A stretch of 64,000 nt of DNA from Brevundimonas alba (GTDB lineage Bacteria > Pseudomonadota > Alphaproteobacteria > Caulobacterales > Caulobacteraceae): positions 257,501 through 321,500 of the forward strand of contig NZ_JAATJM010000001.1 in the NCBI RefSeq assembly GCF_011927945.1, given 5' to 3'. The notes beneath the pieces were generated by a model. The model had not been told where the DNA came from. It did not search any database and worked only from the letters and a program-made list of their open reading frames with translations. A program made the translations under genes and the position numbers. Below, one piece after another: positions 61,103-64,000 of this stretch; the stretch's first letter is position 1, and each line of letters opens with the position of its first letter.

Positions 61103-61825
61103 TCAACCCTGCCCAAGCACCTCGTGCCGGATGAACAGGCCGAAGATGGCCGGCCCCTCGATCACATAGCGGCGGAACATGCGGCGCGGCTGGGTCATCA
61201 GGCGGTGCAGCCACTCGAGCGACAGGGCCTGATACAGGCGAGGCGCGCGCTGCTGGCGGCCGGTCAGGAAATCGACCGAGGCGCCGACGCAGAGGGTGAC
61301 GCCGTGATCACGACCGGCGGCGCGCAGGGCGTGGGCGAACCGCTCCTGCTTGGGGAAGGAGACGCAGGCCAGCAGCACATCCCAGTCGGCGCGGGCGGCC
61401 TCGTCGATGGCGGAGACCCAGACGCCGGTTCCGGGCGTCAGGCCCATCGGGGCGTCGATGAAGGTGAAGGGGCGCGCCGGATAGCGGGCGGCGAGGTCGT
61501 CGAAGGCGGCGCGGTCCGGGCCGAAGACGCCAATGGTCAGGTCGTGGTCCGAAGCCAGCAGATCGGCGGTCATGTCGGAGCCGGGATAAACCGCCAGGGA
61601 CTTGCCCCTGAGCCGCGCCAGATGGGCGAGGATGCGGCTGTCGCAGATCATCAGGTCGGCGTCGCCATAGACATCGGCCTCGACCCGGCCGTCCATCAGC
61701 TTGATGACGTGATCGACGTTGGGCGTGACGACCCAGGCGTAGGGACCCCGCGCCATGGCGGCGACGCGGCCCAGCAGGCTCGCGCGGTCGCCGTCTGCGA
61801 AGTCCAGCGTCATGAAGCGCGTCAT
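61103..61825 (-). CDS. WecG/TagA/CpsF-family glycosyltransferase (HfsJ family)
   Basis: A 240-residue GT26 enzyme with the family's WVVTPNVDHVIKL, the CDSRILAHLARLRG region (nucleotide-sugar and acceptor contacts), and LLACVSFPKQERFAHAL, then CVGASVDFLTGRQQRAP and LYQALSLEWLHRLMTQP. GT26 enzymes transfer N-acetylmannosaminuronate or related sugars to lipid-linked acceptors. In Caulobacter, the holdfast synthesis enzyme HfsJ belongs to this family, so a holdfast role is possible given hfaABD in the same window. Confidence 0.87.
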   Translation of the reverse strand: MTRFMTLDFADGDRASLLGRVAAMARGPYAWVVTPNVDHVIKLMDGRVEADVYGDADLMICDSRILAHLARLRGKSLAVYPGSDMTADLLASDHDLTIGVFGPDRAAFDDLAARYPARPFTFIDAPMGLTPGTGVWVSAIDEAARADWDVLLACVSFPKQERFAHALRAAGRDHGVTLCVGASVDFLTGRQQRAPRLYQALSLEWLHRLMTQPRRMFRRYVIEGPAIFGLFIRHEVLGQG

Positions 61826-61873
61826 GCGGCGAGCCTACTCGCCAGCGGGTCAACGGGCGGTTACGACTGGGGG

Positions 61874-62353
61874 ATGAAAACGGCGGCGCGCGCGGTCCTG
61901 CTTGGTTTGATGCTCGGTGCCCCGGCCTGCGCCGAGCCCGTCGCACCCACCCAGGGACCGCAACTGGTGCTGACCGGGGTTGGGCGGTTCGCTGTCTTCG
62001 CCGATGTGTCGACCATCCAGCGCGACGGCGACCGGGTCAGGATGCGCTCGCTGCAGGTGACAGAAGAGGATTTCACCGCGGGCGGACAGACCTACTGGGG
62101 CGGCTGGTCGTGGTGGAGTTTCGACTGCCGCGCCCGGACGGCTGACCGTCTGGACTTCGCCTCGGTGCGCGAGGGCGGCGCGGAGGGCCCGGCGACGGCG
62201 GATACGGAGGCGGCCTATCCGGCCGCCGCCGGCGGGGACGCGGCCGAACTGCTGGCGGTCGCGTGCGACCCGGCCTCGGCCGGCGAGGCGGACGCGGACA
62301 GTCTGGCGGACGCGGTCAGGGTTGGACGCGGGGCGCTGCGTCTGGCGGGCTGA
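61874..62353 (+). CDS. Secreted protein of unknown function
   Basis: A 159-residue protein with signal peptide (PACAE cleavage near residue 20), then a small domain with FAVFADVSTIQRDGDRVRMRSLQ, WGGWSWWSFDCRARTADRLDF and ACDPASAGEAD, holding two cysteines that may pair. The layout resembles the surface-adhesion proteins of the YbbC/DUF-type seen in alphaproteobacteria, but no family is assigned. G-rich sequence sits directly before the ATG. Its 3' end overlaps the convergent channel gene by 38 bases. Confidence 0.66.
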   Translation: MKTAARAVLLGLMLGAPACAEPVAPTQGPQLVLTGVGRFAVFADVSTIQRDGDRVRMRSLQVTEEDFTAGGQTYWGGWSWWSFDCRARTADRLDFASVREGGAEGPATADTEAAYPAAAGGDAAELLAVACDPASAGEADADSLADAVRVGRGALRLAG

Positions 62354-63440
62354 CGCGGTCGAGGTCGACGCGATCCCGCGGCAGCGCCTCGGGGCACCGG
62401 TCGCGCATGAAGGCCAGCATCTTCTCGCGGATTTCACAGCGCAGGTCGAAGGCCGCCGCTCCGTTGCGGGCGCTGGCGAGGCAGCGGACCTGGGCCACCC
62501 GGTCGGTGATGTCGGTGACCTGAAGGCTGATCACATCGCCGTCCCAGAGCGGGCTCTCGCGGCAGATGCGGTCCAGTTCGGTCCGCAGCCGGTCCATAGG
62601 CGCCTCATAGTCGACATAGAGGAAGGCCGTGCCGATCAGGCGCGAGGTCTCGCGGGTCCAGTTCTGGAACGGCTTCTGGATGAAGTAGGTCAGCGGCAGG
62701 ATCATCCGCCGCCAGTCCCACAGCTTGACCACGACATAGGTCGAGGTGATTTCCTCGACCGTGCCCCACTCCCCTTCGACGATGACGGCGTCGTCGAGGC
62801 GGATGGGCTGGCCGGTCGCGATCTGCACGCCGGCGATCATGTTGGTCAGCAGAGGCTGGAGGGCGAAGCCGGCGATGATGCCGACGACGCCGGCGGAGGC
62901 CAGCAGGCTCATGCCCCACTGCCGGACCTCGGCGATGGTGAGAAGCGCCAGGCCCAGCGTCACTATGGCGATAAGCAGGGCGGCGATCCGCTGCAGGATG
63001 CGGGCCTGGGTGATGTGCTTGCGGGCGACCAGATTGTCTTCCGTCGCCATGTTGAAGCGGCGCAGATAGACCACGGCCCACATGTCGGACGCGCCGATCA
63101 GCATCCAGCCGATGTCGAGGATGAACAGGAAGAGCAGGGTCTGGCGGATCGCGTGTGACGCCGCCGGATCGAGCGGCGACACGGTGACAGCGAGGCTCAT
63201 GGCCGCGATCATCACGGCGATCCGCACCTTCAGCCGGGCCCGGCCGACGACGCCGCGCCAGAAGACGTCGCGGTTCCTGACGGCCAGCTTCAGCAGCGCG
63301 AAGACGATCTGGTTGGCGGCCCAGCCAACGAAGACGAAAACGACGACAATGCCCGCGACCACCGCCCACTCCGGCAGCCACGACAGGCGTCGCCAGAGAC
63401 GAAAGACCTCGTGGGTCAGGTCGGTGATGAAAGGCGGCAT
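62316..63440 (-). CDS. MscS-family mechanosensitive ion channel
   Basis: A 374-residue membrane protein with about five helices. The pore helix and beta domain follow the MscS pattern: SLLASAGVVGIIAGFALQPLLTNMIAGV, then GQPIRLDDAVIVEGEWGTVEEITSTYVVVKLWDWRRMILP, and a C-terminal alpha/beta part (AFLYVDYEAPMDRLR). It should release solutes on osmotic downshift. The ATG at 63440 has AGGAAA before it; the longer upstream reading would include non-homologous sequence. Confidence 0.9.
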   Translation of the reverse strand: MPPFITDLTHEVFRLWRRLSWLPEWAVVAGIVVVFVFVGWAANQIVFALLKLAVRNRDVFWRGVVGRARLKVRIAVMIAAMSLAVTVSPLDPAASHAIRQTLLFLFILDIGWMLIGASDMWAVVYLRRFNMATEDNLVARKHITQARILQRIAALLIAIVTLGLALLTIAEVRQWGMSLLASAGVVGIIAGFALQPLLTNMIAGVQIATGQPIRLDDAVIVEGEWGTVEEITSTYVVVKLWDWRRMILPLTYFIQKPFQNWTRETSRLIGTAFLYVDYEAPMDRLRTELDRICRESPLWDGDVISLQVTDITDRVAQVRCLASARNGAAAFDLRCEIREKMLAFMRDRCPEALPRDRVDLDRVSPPDAAPRVQP

Positions 63441-63553
63441 GGTTTCCTGCGAAGACGCCGTGGCGGCGACTTCATAACGTCCGGAACACCGGAGGTTTGC
63501 ATAACCGCAAATCGCGGGAATAGTGCGGGCGGGGAATTGAAGGGGTTTGTTCC

Positions 63554-64000
63554 ATGAATGCAATACTCAAGATTGCTTTGACGTGCGCGCTCGCCTTTAG
63601 CGGGACGCCGGCGGTGGCGCAGGACATGACGACGGCGCCGGACGGGCCGATGCGGCAGGTGTTCGCTGCGCCCGTGGTCGCGGGCTATATGACGCCGCCG
63701 ACGGACGACGGGACGCTCCGGCACGCCTGGACCTGGCTGTTCCTGAAGGACGCGATCCCGAGCGGCGCCGACACCCTGGCGCTGGAGTGGGAGATTGACT
63801 GCACCGCCCGTACGTCCCGGACGGTGCGAACCGTGCTCTACACCGGGGCCACGCACCTGAAGACGGATGCAGGGCCGGCGGAGCGTTCGGCGCCCGCGGC
63901 CGGGACGCCGGGCGCGATCACTCTTGAGGCGGCATGCGGAGCGCCGGACCGGGCCCGGACCACGCCGGTGGCCAACGCCGCCGCCGCGCGCGCCGCCGCC
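63554..64000 (+). CDS. Secreted protein of unknown function (partial, runs off the window)
   Basis: The first 149 codons of a plus-strand gene without a stop. Signal peptide (ending PAVAQ, residue 23), then WTWLFLKDAIPSG, ALEWEIDCTARTSRTVRTVLYTG and LEAACGAPDRA; the Ala-rich end may be a linker. AGGGG lies about nine bases before the ATG. The cysteine-bearing VLYTG block resembles the paralogous secreted families elsewhere in the window, but this cannot be settled from a fragment. Confidence 0.65.
   Translation, partial: MNAILKIALTCALAFSGTPAVAQDMTTAPDGPMRQVFAAPVVAGYMTPPTDDGTLRHAWTWLFLKDAIPSGADTLALEWEIDCTARTSRTVRTVLYTGATHLKTDAGPAERSAPAAGTPGAITLEAACGAPDRARTTPVANAAAARAAA

Overview
The window is high-GC (roughly 68-70% by eye), densely coded DNA from a dimorphic alphaproteobacterium of the Caulobacteraceae, most likely Brevundimonas. 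The evidence is a holdfast-anchor operon hfaA-hfaB-hfaD, a CcrM-type GANTC methyltransferase behind a CtrA-like box and a GANTC site, a FlaEY-like flagellar regulator beside short alphaproteobacterial flagellins, a sigma-54/FlbD-type flagellin promoter, and an alphaproteobacterial SOS box (GTTC-N7-GTTC) before ssb. No rRNA, tRNA, CRISPR array or insertion sequence was seen.

Layout. 1-3.4 kb: a cut-off rhomboid protease diverging from hfaABD. 3.4-15.2 kb: an M16 zinc peptidase, a Pro/Cys-rich secreted protein, a PAS protein, a gamma-carbonic-anhydrase-like protein, phoH behind a leader with two tandem terminator hairpins, a CPA2 antiporter, lspA, two envelope lipoproteins, an EamA permease and ssb. 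15.2-20.8 kb: a minus-strand flagellar block (flagellin, FlaG-like, second flagellin, FlaEY-like). 20.8-23.1 kb: four start/stop-overlapping genes encoding a DUF2793 glycine-rich fibre protein, a 54-residue protein, a holin-like protein and an M15 endolysin. This resembles the adhesion and lysis end of a phage or gene transfer agent, but with no head or packaging genes nearby. 23.2-36 kb: RNA and nucleotide housekeeping (CCA transferase, Nudix, DUF1285, xthA, recN), acyl-CoA and metallo-beta-lactamase enzymes, and bamD. 36-45 kb: prs, a tandem pair of paralogous lipoproteins, rplY-pth, a copper-chaperone-like lipoprotein, ychF and a second pair of paralogous secreted proteins. 45-50 kb: two small outer-membrane barrels and ppdK. 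50-64 kb: alpha/beta hydrolase, ccrM, mutY, a DciA-like gene, an ArsR repressor operon that looks leaderless, two DsbA-like thiol proteins, smc, a WecG/TagA-type glycosyltransferase (the HfsJ family), an MscS channel and a cut-off secreted protein.

How parts fit. The genes cluster around cell-surface and cell-cycle biology: holdfast anchoring (hfaABD, possibly the GT26 enzyme), flagellar filament and its regulator, outer-membrane assembly (bamD, lspA, lipoproteins, barrels) and chromosome control (ccrM, smc, dciA-like, ssb, recN, mutY). The least explained signals are two matching 60-bp repeat elements (six 9-bp units, then GGACCC, then an AT-rich T run) lying 3' of phoH and of the endolysin, the double-terminator leader of phoH, the fibre/holin/endolysin module with a hairpin over its ribosome-binding site, and several lineage-restricted secreted protein families.
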